64,000 nucleotides of DNA from Schistocerca nitens (lineage: Eukaryota > Arthropoda > Insecta > Orthoptera > Acrididae): positions 71,436,501 to 71,500,500 of the forward strand of contig NC_064614.1 of assembly GCF_023898315.1 (NCBI RefSeq), written 5' to 3'. Both the position numbers and the translations under genes were made by a program. Shown here piece by piece: positions 43,325 through 52,908 of the stretch. Position 1 is the stretch's first letter. The number at the start of each line of letters is the position of its first letter. Under the pieces are notes generated by a model. The model had not been told where the DNA came from. It saw nothing but the letters and a program-made list of their open reading frames with translations, and did no database searches.

Positions 43325-44405
43325 CTGCCCAGAACCTTTTTGAAACAAGATCGGAAACATTGGTACCGTGTACAGAGAGTGTAGGGGAACTTTCACAGCG
43401 TCAATTGCCCACTACATGACATTGTAAATTCAGCCCACCAATGCCAAAAACGATATGACGGCTAACTCGGAGCCCTGAAAGACGGATTGGGGGCCATCTC
43501 GAAATCAATAATTCGGATCAGTGAGGCCACTCATTGAGCCAGGAAGCATTGTGAGCTCATGGAAGAGCCGATAATTCTACACCGTTTCTGAGATCATTCA
43601 GAGTTCACGCTTCGGAGCAGTGATAGAAGATTGTAGTTGACTCTGAGGTGATTCGAGAATCGCGAAGTGGTTCCTTTAAGATTTTCATGGATCATGCTAA
43701 TCCGCATACTGCTTCACAGAACGCAGTCTTTATCTTCTGGAGGCATAAAAGCCTATTTTCTGCTCAGTTTTCATGCTTTAAGTCTTGCTCCTGTCTTTTA
43801 TCACTTTATTACATTCTCAGTTTCCATTCCACATGAGATGATTTTTCTTGTGGTCCGGTGCTTGAATCTGTAAACATGCAACTGTATTTCTATTGCCTGG
43901 CCTCAACCTCAAAGTGCAAAATTGACGCCGCCTCTGTAAGCTAATTACAGCAGACACTGTGAGCATGTTAGGAGCCCGAGATTACCCTCTTCATTCCACA
44001 AGAACAATAAAACCATTTCCGGCGCTGGACGTCAGTAAGTAAGGCACTAAGTAAGGAGTGCGGGAGAAGGAATGAGTTAAGATGCCCAAAGTTGTGGACC
44101 CGACGATAAAAGATATTGGCTATTAACGAATGGTCACGCAGCATCACAAGAGATCCTGCATGGGACTACACAGTGCGTCGACTGTATACTCAGCTGCCCT
44201 CGCTTGTCAGTAACACCGACTCTCTCCTATGGCGGGATAATGTGGCTAATCCTGCTTACGTGCCCAGTTTACTGAGTCGTGTCTATATTCAGTGAAATCA
44301 GCCCTAATTTAATTTTTGTAATGATGATGTTGGAAAGATTGCATTAAATGTAAATATTTCCTTGCTTCAGCATTTTGTTTTTCATGGAGCTCACCGAGGG
44401 GCCAT
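43325..44405. other. Unassigned sequence
   Basis: No family or gene is recognised. Confidence 0.5.
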
Positions 44406-44406
44406 T

Positions 44407-44660
44407 TGTATTTCAGTTCCTCAGTTTTTACTACATTTGGTGCCCTACACAGGTCCATAAGTAACTGCGTTCCTCAAATGTTATTACGCTTTGACAGCAA
44501 ATGTGGAGTCATATTTAGTATTTCAGTAGCTCATTTATTACTGTATTTTGGCACCCAGCATGGTGATATCTGCATTTCAGTTCCTCAGTTATTATCTTAT
44601 TCTGGCATCCACCATTATGCTACTAGCATTTCAGTTCCTCAATGTTTACTACACTTCTTT
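44407..44660. repeat. Degenerate minisatellite, about 54-57 bp unit, five units
   Basis: The core TTCCTCA recurs at 44417, 44470, 44527 (as TAGCTCA), 44581 and 44635. Each unit has ATTTCAGTTCCTCA, a TTATTACT-like run and a GGCACCCA-like segment. In one frame this appears as repeated ISVPQLL peptides, but there is no reason to think it is translated. Confidence 0.85.
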
Positions 44661-44894
44661 TGAATCTACTCCAGAAGGCCATGTACGATGAGTATTAGCT
44701 AGTAAAGAGTGCAGGTATATCTTATTGTGATCTTCATACTTCGTTCGCTGGTGATACACTGGAAGAAGGGACAAGAAACAAAGATCAGCGTTAAAACACT
44801 CCGTCGACAACGAGGTCGTTAGAGACGAGGCACGCCAGAATATGTTAGCGGCCTGGACATGTCATTACGCGAGATGTAGTACCCACCAGGGGTC

Positions 44895-47214
44895 GCGTCT
44901 GTGACTAGTAATCAAAACGTCCTCGGCCCCGGTTTCCAACTCCGCCATTGCTTAAAATCTGAATAAAAGTAATCTGGCATAAGAAGTTACCCTCATTCTA
45001 CCAACGGCCTTGAGAAAAATGGCGGAGGAGCGGACAGAGGTTCAAGGCACTATATGGCACTTGGGGTGGTAAGCAGCCCCTGAAAGGCGGAACAATCACT
45101 TATGATAAACAGCACGGGAATGCAAAAGCCCCTGTAACTGAAAAGTGTGTCATTACTGTCTCTTCATCGGCAAAAGATGCCGGCTAGTTTCCAAGAAAGA
45201 GGTAACCACGAGGAACAGATTCAATAACTAACGAAGGAATAACGTTCTGTAAGTCGGGCCGTGGAATGCCAAAATTTTGACGTGATGCCGACCAGAAAAT
45301 GTGAAAATAACAGTTTAAGGGCAAAATCTTTGTATAGTGGGAGTCAGTGAGGAGGAGTGGAAAAAAGACAAGAATTTGTGGTCCGATGAGTGTATGATAC
45401 ACTACTGGCCATTAAAATTGCAACACCACGAAGATGACGAGCTACAGATGCGAAATGTAACCGACAGGATGAAGGTGCTATGATATGCAACTGATTAGCT
45501 TTTCGGAGCATTCACACAAGGTTGGCGCCGGTGGCGACACCTACAATGTGCTGACACAAAGTTTTCAACCGATTTCTCATACACAAACAGCAGTTGACGG
45601 TTGTTGGCTGGTGAAACATTGTTGTGATGACTCGTGTAAGGAGGAGAAATCCGTACCATCACCGTTTCCGACTTTGATAAAGGTCGGATTGTAGCCTATC
45701 GCGATTGCGGTTTATCGAATCGCGACATTGCTGCTCGCGTTGGTCGAGATCCAATGACTGTTAGAAGAATATGGAATCGGTGGATTCAGGAGGGTAATAT
45801 GGAACGCCGTGCTGGATCCCAACAGCCTCGTATCACTAGCAGTCGAGATGACAGGCATCTTATCCGCATGGCTGTAACGGATCGTGCAGCCACGTGACGA
45901 TCCCTGAGTCAACAGATGGGGACGTTTGCAAGACAACCACCATCTGCACGAACAGTTCGACGACGTTTGCAGCAGCATGGACTATCAGCTCGGAGACCAT
46001 GGCTGCGGTTACCCTTGACGCTGCATCACAGACAGGAGCGCCTGCGATGGTGTACTCAACGAAGAACCTGGGTGCACGAATGGCAAATGTAATTTTTTCG
46101 GATTAATCCAGGTTCTGTGTACAGCATCATGATGGTCGCATCCGTGTTTGGCTACATCGTGGTGAACGCACATTGGAAGCGTGTATTCGTCATCGCCATA
46201 CTGGCGTATCACCCGGCGTGATGGTATGGGGTGCCATTGGTTACACGTCTCGGTCACCTCTTGTTCGCACTGACGGCACTTTGAACAGTGGACGTTACAT
46301 TTCAGATGTGTTACGACCCGTGGCTCTACCCTTCATTCGATCCCTGCGAAACCCTACCTTTCAGCAGGATAATGCACGACCGCATGTTGCAGGTCTTGTA
46401 CGGTCCTTTCTGGAGACAGAAAAAGTTCGACTGCTGACCTGGCCATCATATTCTCCAGATCTCTCACCAATTGAAGACGTCTGGTCAATGGTGGCCGAGC
46501 AACAGGCTCGTCACAATACACCAGTCACAACTCTTGATGAACTGTGGTATCGTGTTGAAGCTGCATGGGCAGCTGTACCTGTACACGCCATCCAAGCTCT
46601 GTTTGACTCAAAGCCCAGGCGTATCAAGCCCGTTATTACGGCCCGAGGTCATTGTTCTGGGTACTGATTTCTCAGGATCTATGCATCCAAATGGCGTGAA
46701 AATGTAATCACATGTCAGTTCGAGTATAATATATTTGTCCAATGAATACCCGTTTATCATCTGCATTTCTTATTGGTGCAGCAATTTTAATGGCCAGTAG
46801 TGTACAATACCGTTCAGGGAAATTCAGGAATACATACAATGCACTTCAGTTCAGGAAAGATAATGCGAAATGCCTACATGACAAATGTGATGAAATCGGA
46901 ACGGAAGTGATGGGACTGTTTCAGCAACTACAACCTTCGGTGAAATTAAAAGCAAGGGCTGTAACATTAAGAGTGCAATGGGAAGTCAGCTGTTAAATGT
47001 AGAGGAGGGGACGGATGGGTGGAAACAGTACGCTGACTGCCTCTATGGTCGTAGGGTGGGGGTAGGGGAGAACTTACTTGATGTCGTTATAGAAGAAGAA
47101 ACAGTAGTCTGTAGGGAAGAGACAGAGGATCTATTATTAGAATTTAAAAGAGCTTTAATTAGTAGATACTTCGAACAAATGATGATTCGTGAAAGGAAAA
47201 AATGAAAGTAGCGT
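44895..47214 (+). mobile_element. RTE-like LINE, second copy with tRNA-like 5' module
   Basis: It starts with the same tRNA-like module as 34800 (GTCTGTGACTAGTAATCAAA, CGTCCTCGGCCCCGG) and the same 5' UTR (TACCCTCATTCTACCAACGG). The start of the endonuclease frame follows (about 45215-45395). A Tc1 element (45400-46802) is inserted at that point. To its right the sequence is already in the endonuclease-RT linker (46803-47214: DNAKCLHDKCDEIGTEV, VIEEETVVC, EFKRALISRYFEQ), so most of the endonuclease has been deleted. An S2 SINE then cuts the element at 47222. Confidence 0.75.
45400..46802 (+). mobile_element. Tc1-type DNA transposon, 1403 bp, both ends present
   Basis: The inverted repeats CACTACTGGCCATTAAAATT are identical at both ends over about 22 bp, with TA at 45398-45399 and 46803-46804. 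The transposase has the paired-like HTH (GRIVAYRDCGLSNRDIAARV), then TGA at 45895-45897. A one-base deletion near 46083 and a TAA at 46104-46106, in the codon after the first catalytic Asp, follow. The C-terminal half is open: GVMVWGAIGYTSRSPLV, FQQDNARPHV, SPDLSPIEDVW, with 34 residues between Asp and Glu. The ends look usable but the gene is dead. Confidence 0.93.
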
Positions 47215-47221
47215 ATGGCAT

Positions 47222-47454
47222 TGCTGGCCGGGAGGCCTCGTCTGGTGAACTTCTGCCGAGAGGTGCAAGTCTTATTTCAGTCGACGTCACGTTGGGCGTC
47301 AAGCGCGCAGCAGATGAGGAGGAATGATAATGACAACACAACACCCAGTTCACGAGCGGAGAAAATTCCAAGCCGGCCGGGAATCGAACCTGGGCCCGCT
47401 TGCATGGATGGCAAGCACGTTAGCACTCCGATAAGCAGGCGGACATGTACAATA
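47222..47454 (-). repeat. S2 tRNA-derived SINE
   Basis: Minus-strand S2: GCCGGGAATCGAACCTGGGC (B-box complement) at about 47376-47395, and the CTGAGCGGAGAAAAT-like segment as CACGAGCGGAGAAAATTCCA. It begins with TGGCCGGGAGGC and ends near GATAAGCAGGCGGA. Confidence 0.8.
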
Positions 47455-47559
47455 ATTTTGCGTACAACTGCCACGACAGGTGGTCTGCGTAGGTCCTTCA
47501 TGTTATTCAAATTCTCACTCAGGTTTCTTGCCGGATCAAACACGATGTCTTATAAGATT

Positions 47560-48320
47560 TATGCTGATGCGATGTGTGACCTTTTTTTTACGTATGACAG
47601 GACGAGCATGCGCAACATCTATCTTCAAGGAAAAACGAGCCATCTAAAGTGAACATGTCATTCGGCAGGATCTCAGGACCCAACATTCGCACGTTGTGTA
47701 CAGTGTCTACTGAAACGTATCCAGACATTAATACTCTGCTGTGAACACTTTCAACGAGTTGTCTGAGTCTCATGAGGAGGAATGGCTGCCCATTTTTCGT
47801 CAAGAGCCACACTTAGCCAGAGAAGGTAGTGGTATTGGATGCTGATGTCTGAAGCCAAGTTGACGTTTAACTCACGACGAAGGTGTTCAAATGTCTCCAT
47901 GTCGAGACTCTGGGCACGCCACTCGATTTTAAGATTGCTGTCATCCGTAAATCATGGCCTCACAGATGTTTATTTATGGCAGGGTGCACTGTCATGCTGA
48001 TATAAACAACCATCGTCTCCAAACTGTTTCTCTACATTAAGAAATATATTACACTGTAAAGTCTTTTTATGTCGTTCCTCACTAAGCGAATTCTTAAGAA
48101 CAATAATGGGACGTCACCCTAACTACAAGAAACGTCCTCGTGACAGCACCTTCTCCACACTTCACTGCTGACACTACACATGGTGACAGTTACAGTTCTC
48201 CAGGCATTCACCAGAGCCAAACCCTTCCATTGCCACAGGCTACAGCGTGACACATTGCTCCGAAACCCAAACCCTTCCATCAGATTGTCACAGCCTCCAG
48301 CGTGATTCATCAGCCCGAAT
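47560..48320 (-). mobile_element. Tc1-type transposon fragment
   Basis: The minus strand carries DEKWAAIP and MRLRQLVESVHSRVLM (transposase C-terminus) at 47690-47810 and a block around the first catalytic region at 48120-48300. The inner part with the second Asp is decayed. A local tandem duplication (CAAACCCTTCCAT at 48217 and 48269) lies at its upper end. Confidence 0.6.
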
Positions 48321-48429
48321 CACCATATTGCAGTGTCGGTGTTATTCCGACGTCAATGCACTGCAGCGACCACAGCCGTTACTTAAATCGTCAGACGAAT
48401 TCGAAATTGCGTATAATGACCACCGTCAG

Positions 48430-48760
48430 TTGTAGAATGGAATGACAACAGTGAAAATTTTTGCCGCGCCGGTACTCGAACCCTGCTTGCCCGCTTATAG
48501 CGAGAGGTCGCCCAACCATTCTTCTTTTTTTGTGATTTCATTTTGTTCGTGTTTTTTTCGTTCGGTCTCTTTGTTCGGGGCCGAAGTCCCATGACACTTC
48601 TTCAAGTTCGTCGTTGAGCGCATAACTCAGTTTTTTTTTTTATTACAGAGGGCATTTAACCCTCTGACCGAACACGCTGAGCTACCTTACTGGAGACCAT
48701 TTGGCTATTCGTGCATGACTCACGGCCAGACCCCAACTTCCGCATGTTGTCAAGCTTATT
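48430..48760 (-). repeat. S4 tRNA-derived SINE, split by S5
   Basis: GCCGCGCCGGTACTCGAACC (B-box complement) is followed by GCTTATAGCGAGAGGTCGCC and AACCATT. After the S5 insertion the copy resumes at about 48697 with ACCATTTGGCTATTCGTGC and CACGGCCAGACCCCAACTTC. ACCATT is present on both sides and may be the target-site duplication. Confidence 0.75.
48516..48695 (-). repeat. S5 tRNA-derived SINE
   Basis: Begins with a T run, has TTCGTTCGGTCTCTTTGTTC, a second T run near 48630, and ends TTATTACAGAGGGCATTTAA with the complement of an A box (CGCTGAGCTACC). It is inserted in S4 and is the second member of the family at 36664. Confidence 0.7.
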
Positions 48761-48762
48761 TA

Positions 48763-49925
48763 ATATCGGCCAATCAACACAAGAATTCCGCATCATGAGG
48801 GGTGTCCAGCAATGTGATCCTATCTCCCAAAACCTGTTCTCAGCTGTACTGGAAATGGCTATGTCAAAGTTGAGCTGGGAAGGTAAGGGAATTAGAGTTA
48901 ATGGAAGAAGACTTACCAACTTGAGATTTGCTGACGATATTGCCTTAGACAACGACTTCGCAGAGCTCCAATACTTAGTTACAGAGCTTGCATTAGAATA
49001 TCAGTTGGTTGGCTTGAACATGAACCTTTCCAAAATAAAAGCTGTGTCCAACAAATGGATCCCAGCTGGAGATGTCAAGGACAGTCCATTAGAGGAGGTC
49101 AGTGAATATATCAACCTTGGCCAGATTATAAATATGAAGGGAAATGTACGTTCAGAAATCTATGCGTGCACTTGTCTGGCAAGCATTTGGGAGGAATTCG
49201 ACAGCATTCAGATCAAAAATGCAAGTAAATATGAAGAAAATAGTATTTGATTAATACATTCTTCCTGTGCTGACGTATGGTTGCGAGACATGGACACTGA
49301 ACTCATTTACAAAATGGAAACTTAGGACAGCACAGAGAGCCATGGAAAGATCAATGCTGGGATATACAGGAAAGGATAGGAAAAGGGCAGATGACATCCG
49401 GTCTGTGACGAAGGTTAAACCAGCCGCAGTGGCCGAGCGGTTCTAGGGCCTTCAGTCTGCAACCACGCCACCGATACTGTCGCAGGTTCGAATCCTGCCT
49501 CGGGCGTGGATGTGTGTGATGTCCTTCGGTTAGCTAGGTTTAAGTAGTTCTAAGTTCAATGGGACTGATGACCTCAGATGTTAAGTCCCATAGTGCTCAG
49601 AGCGATGTGAAACATTTGAACGAAGGTTAAGGGTTTCTTAGAGACAGTAGCCTTCTTGAAACGGCAGTGGACTGGCCACGTCACGAGAAGAGAAGACAGC
49701 AGATGAACGAAGGTAGTAGTCGATTGGAGTCGTGCGAGAGAGCATCGGAAGCCTAGCGGAAGACCACCGGACAGATGGGACAAAGATTTCAAGAAGATCG
49801 CTGGTAACACCTGGCAGAGAACTGCCCAAGACCGTTCCACTTGGAGAGAACTGCTGAAAGCCTACCTGAATCCACGACTCGAAGAGGGCACATCATTTAA
49901 TGATTGAATTCACTGATGATGATGA
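48763..49925 (+). mobile_element. RTE-like LINE fragment of a different subfamily
   Basis: The RT reads EFRIMRGVQQCDPISQNLFS, LEMAMSKLSWEGKGIRVNGR and LTNLRFADDIAL (FADD intact), then KIKAVSNKWIPAGDVKDSPL and YINLGQIINMKGNV in a frame open to 49250. After frameshifts it continues with LTYGCETWT and RAMERSMLGY, is split by S1 (49419-49619), and ends with a TGATGATGATGAT tail at about 49911-49925. It is 5'-truncated. Confidence 0.88.
49419..49619 (+). repeat. S1 tRNA-derived SINE
   Basis: Full-length plus-strand S1, with a slightly altered end (GCGATGTGAAACATTTG). The 11-bp direct repeat ACGAAGGTTAA at 49408-49418 and 49620-49630 is the target-site duplication, within LINE coding sequence. Confidence 0.94.
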
Positions 49926-50109
49926 TACGTCTACGACGTATACTCGCACGTCCGCTCCGTGTATTCCTGTACAAATCAGACGTTCGCGTCAAAGTCGCAG
50001 GCCCGGTATCGGCGAATAAATACCATATTGCAGTGTCGGTGTTATTCCGACGACGATGCACTCCGACGACCACAGCCGTTACAAAACACATCAGATAAAT
50101 TCCCAATTG

Positions 50110-50290
50110 CGAATAATCACCATCATCAGCTGTAGAATGGAGTGGTTGACGGCATATGGAAGTTTGGGTGTGGCCGTGAGATCGTGCAGGGAGGGCAACA
50201 TGGTAAGCCCACCGCTCGCGATTAGCGGAAAATCCGAGTTAGAATCCCGATCCGGCATAAATTTTTACCGTCCTCAGTCCATTCTACAGC
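50110..50290 (+). repeat. S4 tRNA-derived SINE
   Basis: The plus-strand copy has ATATGGAAGTTTGGGTGTGG, a tRNA-like segment with GCTCGCGATTAGCGGAAAAT and a decayed B box (GAGTTAGAATCCCGA), then TCAGTCCATTCTACAGCG. The flank ACCATATTGCAGTGTCGGTG at about 50023-50042 also occurs next to the S4 copy at 48325, so the two share more than the SINE itself. Confidence 0.7.
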
Positions 50291-50439
50291 GAACTGATCT
50301 GACGTGTCACCCCGAATCAGTCGTTTCCGGCCATCCGCTATCCAGCGACGCTGCTCCTTGCGGCAGTTCAAGCGCCACTCATCACTAACTACAGAAATAT
50401 TACTCACGAGGAGCAGCCTGACCATTGTACCGAGTACTC

Positions 50440-50882
50440 TTTAACTCCGTACGCACAGTCAATGAGCTGGATGGTGTGCTGGTAGCCCTTTAGATTTCAC
50501 GAGTCTGTGATTCCACTGATCTCGTGCGATCGGTTATCACCACCCCCTGAAATAGTCGACGGTTGCTGCCTATTAGTATAAGAGGTCTCCCTGGTCATGG
50601 TTTAGCTGTTGTTCCTCCGTGTTCCCAAATGGAGACGACATCACCAAGAGTCGACTCTGGGAGCTGTACAACGTTCGAAATGTGCCTGATGGATTTATTG
50701 CTCTGTTGGAATCGAAAGGCTAGTCGACCTCCTGACCGACCCAATCCTCTGTTACTGCTTCTTTTCTGGCAACACAATACAGTCTGTGTAGTTCTGTACT
50801 GACCCTTCGACTCTCGTGACATCTTATGCTCAGTTCCGCTTCCCATGGGGGTGTCTGAACACTTTTGATCACACGGTGCACC
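50440..50882 (-). mobile_element. Tc1-type transposon fragment, 5' end and HTH
   Basis: The terminal repeat GGGGTGTCTGAACACTTTTG lies at about 50839-50858. The minus-strand frame reads FQQSNKSIRHISNVVQLPES and TLGDVVSIWEHGGTTAKP, the paired-like HTH and linker of a Tc1-type transposase. No catalytic domain follows. Confidence 0.7.
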
Positions 50883-51108
50883 AACAGTTGGCCCTGCTGA
50901 GCCTGACAACTTTGATTCTACCCGGAACGGTTGTGCACAACGACTGTATATTATAATATGAAAGTCAAGTTCGCTTTTTATTAATCTCGCGTATCCAGAT
51001 TGTAGCTAAAAATGGCCCTAATCAGTGCTAAAATACAAGGAAATTACTGGATCTTAATCGGTTTACGTAAAGCAATAATTAAACAACCACACTCATCCAT
51101 AGAAATGA

Positions 51109-51298
51109 GCCGGCCGGAGTGGCCGAGCGGTTCTAGGCACTACAGCCTGGAACCACGCGACCGCTACGTTCGTAGTTTCGAATCCTGCCACGGGGATGGA
51201 TGTGTGTGATGTCCTTAGTTAGGTTTAAGTAGTTCTAAGTTCTAGGGGGGACTGGTGACCTCAGAAGTTAAGTCCCATAGTGCTCAGAGCCATTTGAA
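51109..51298 (+). repeat. S1 tRNA-derived SINE
   Basis: Full-length plus-strand S1 with a small deletion in the TTAGG segment (CCTTAGTTAGG). The 12-bp direct repeat CCATAGAAATGA at 51097-51108 and 51299-51310 is the target-site duplication. Confidence 0.94.
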
Positions 51299-51310
51299 CC
51301 ATAGAAATGA

Positions 51311-51985
51311 TCTATTTTAGCCAACACACAATTTGAATGAGTTGTAATCCTACAACTTCCCAGCAGTACCTGTCACCATACGACTTTATGGCTGTACAGA
51401 AAGAAGGAAACTTAGGATGTTGTTTACAACGTATACCCGCAGTTTCCGTCATGTTGTGTAAATAAAGGGAATATTCATCGACGGAGGTACACTGCTACCT
51501 GCGGTCATCTGACGTTCACCTGCTCAATGAGAATGTACTAAGTGAACAGGCAGGCCGTTTTGTCAGTTCTTCGATGGTTCTTTGCTTCAGAGAAGAATCT
51601 GCCACGATTCAACAGGGAATAAATTTTGGAGAGCCGGCTAGTGTTAAATATGACAATACTAGGTGTGGTAGTATGTTGGTTCGTATTAAATATGACAATA
51701 CTAGGTGTGGTAGTATGTGAGAAAATCTCATTATTGCTAATGGATCGGTTTTTCTTCCATTTTATTGGCACTGTCCAATGCTCAATAGGTTTTACTGTAA
51801 AACATGTAAACTGTCAATCAACTTTCAGCCTTAGGGTATAAGGCAATGTGTTATATCGTTATTTGAAATAGCGCACCGCAACTCCTGCTACAGCAAACGT
51901 TACGTAAGAAATTTGCTTCCATAGAGGGTATTAGTATGTTTTATTAATTGTACCTGGTTAAAGTATCCTTGTCACGTTTGTGTTC
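51311..51985. other. Unassigned sequence with a small tandem duplication
   Basis: A 33-bp stretch starting TTAAATATGACAATACTAGG is repeated without mismatch at 51644 and 51686 (period 42). Nothing else is recognised. Confidence 0.7.
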
Positions 51986-52004
51986 GGTACTTTACGAGGA
52001 TTGT

Positions 52005-52582
52005 CCAGATGGTAATGCACCGCATTTTTTTTTCTCAGCCGAAAACAATGCTACGAATGCCAAACGTTATTTATGTATTATCTGAAGTCTCCCGAGTGAG
52101 CGCGCCAAGTTTCAGTCACTTCCGACAGATAGCGTAGCTGCGGGAGAGTTTCAAAATGGCGTCTGTAGGTGGTGTACGTTATAAGCAACGTTCCATCATT
52201 CAATTTCTCACTGAAAAAAAAAAAGAAACTGTGGGGAATGTTCACAAACCCCTGTGCAAAAGGGAGCATCTGCTGTCGACAGAAGTACAGTTAGTCGCTG
52301 GGCATGCAGGGTGAGGTCATCAGAAGGCGATTCGGTGGAGCTCCACGATTTGCAGCGGTCGGGGAGAACATCCACGGCTGTCACATCTGACACACCTGAC
52401 CTAGCCCCTTCAGACTTCCTCTTGATTGGGCCATTAAAAGATGCCATTCGTGGAAGATATTTTGAGGACGATGAGGAGGTGACAAACACACAGTGAAACA
52501 CTGGTTCCTCCAACAGGACAAGGTTTGGTACCGACTGGGCATACACGCCCTTGTTTCGCGCTGGAGGAAGGCTATCTACATG
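52005..52582 (+). mobile_element. Internally deleted mariner-type element
   Basis: The 5' part has a leader with GTCCAGATGGTAATGCACCG and the start of a transposase (MASVGGVRYKQRSIIQFLTE). The frame then meets the end of the catalytic domain, DTPDLAPSDFLLIGPLKDAI and FEDDEEV, so the middle with the first two Asp residues is gone. The right end is cut by the S6 repeat at 52583. Confidence 0.75.
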
Positions 52583-52908
52583 GATATGAAACTTCCTGGC
52601 AGATTAAAACTGTTTGCCCGACGGAGACTCGAACTCGGGACTTTTGCCTTTCGCGGGCAAGTGCTCTACCATCTGAGCTACCGAAGCACGACTCACGCCC
52701 GGTCCTCACAGCTCTACTTCTGCCAGTACCTCGTCTCCCACCTTCCAAACTTTACAGAAGCTCTCCTGTGAACCTCGCAGGACCAGCACTCCTGAAAGAA
52801 AGGATACTGCGGAGACACGGCTAAGCCACAGCCTGGGGGATGTTTCCAGAATGAGATTTTCACTCTTCAGCGGAGTGTGCGCTGATATGAAACTTCCTGG
52901 CAGATTAA
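52583..52908 (-). repeat. S6 tRNA-like repeat unit
   Basis: The unit starts ATATGAAACTTCCTGGCAGA and ends with the same words at 52886-52908. The tRNA-like part (minus) at about 52613-52686 has the A-box-like AGCTCAGATGGTAGAGC and a T-arm CCCGAGTTCGAGTC. On the minus strand the anticodon loop reads CGCGAAA, with G instead of the invariant U33, so it is not a normal tRNA gene. TTAA at 52905-52908 is the piggyBac insertion site. Confidence 0.9.
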
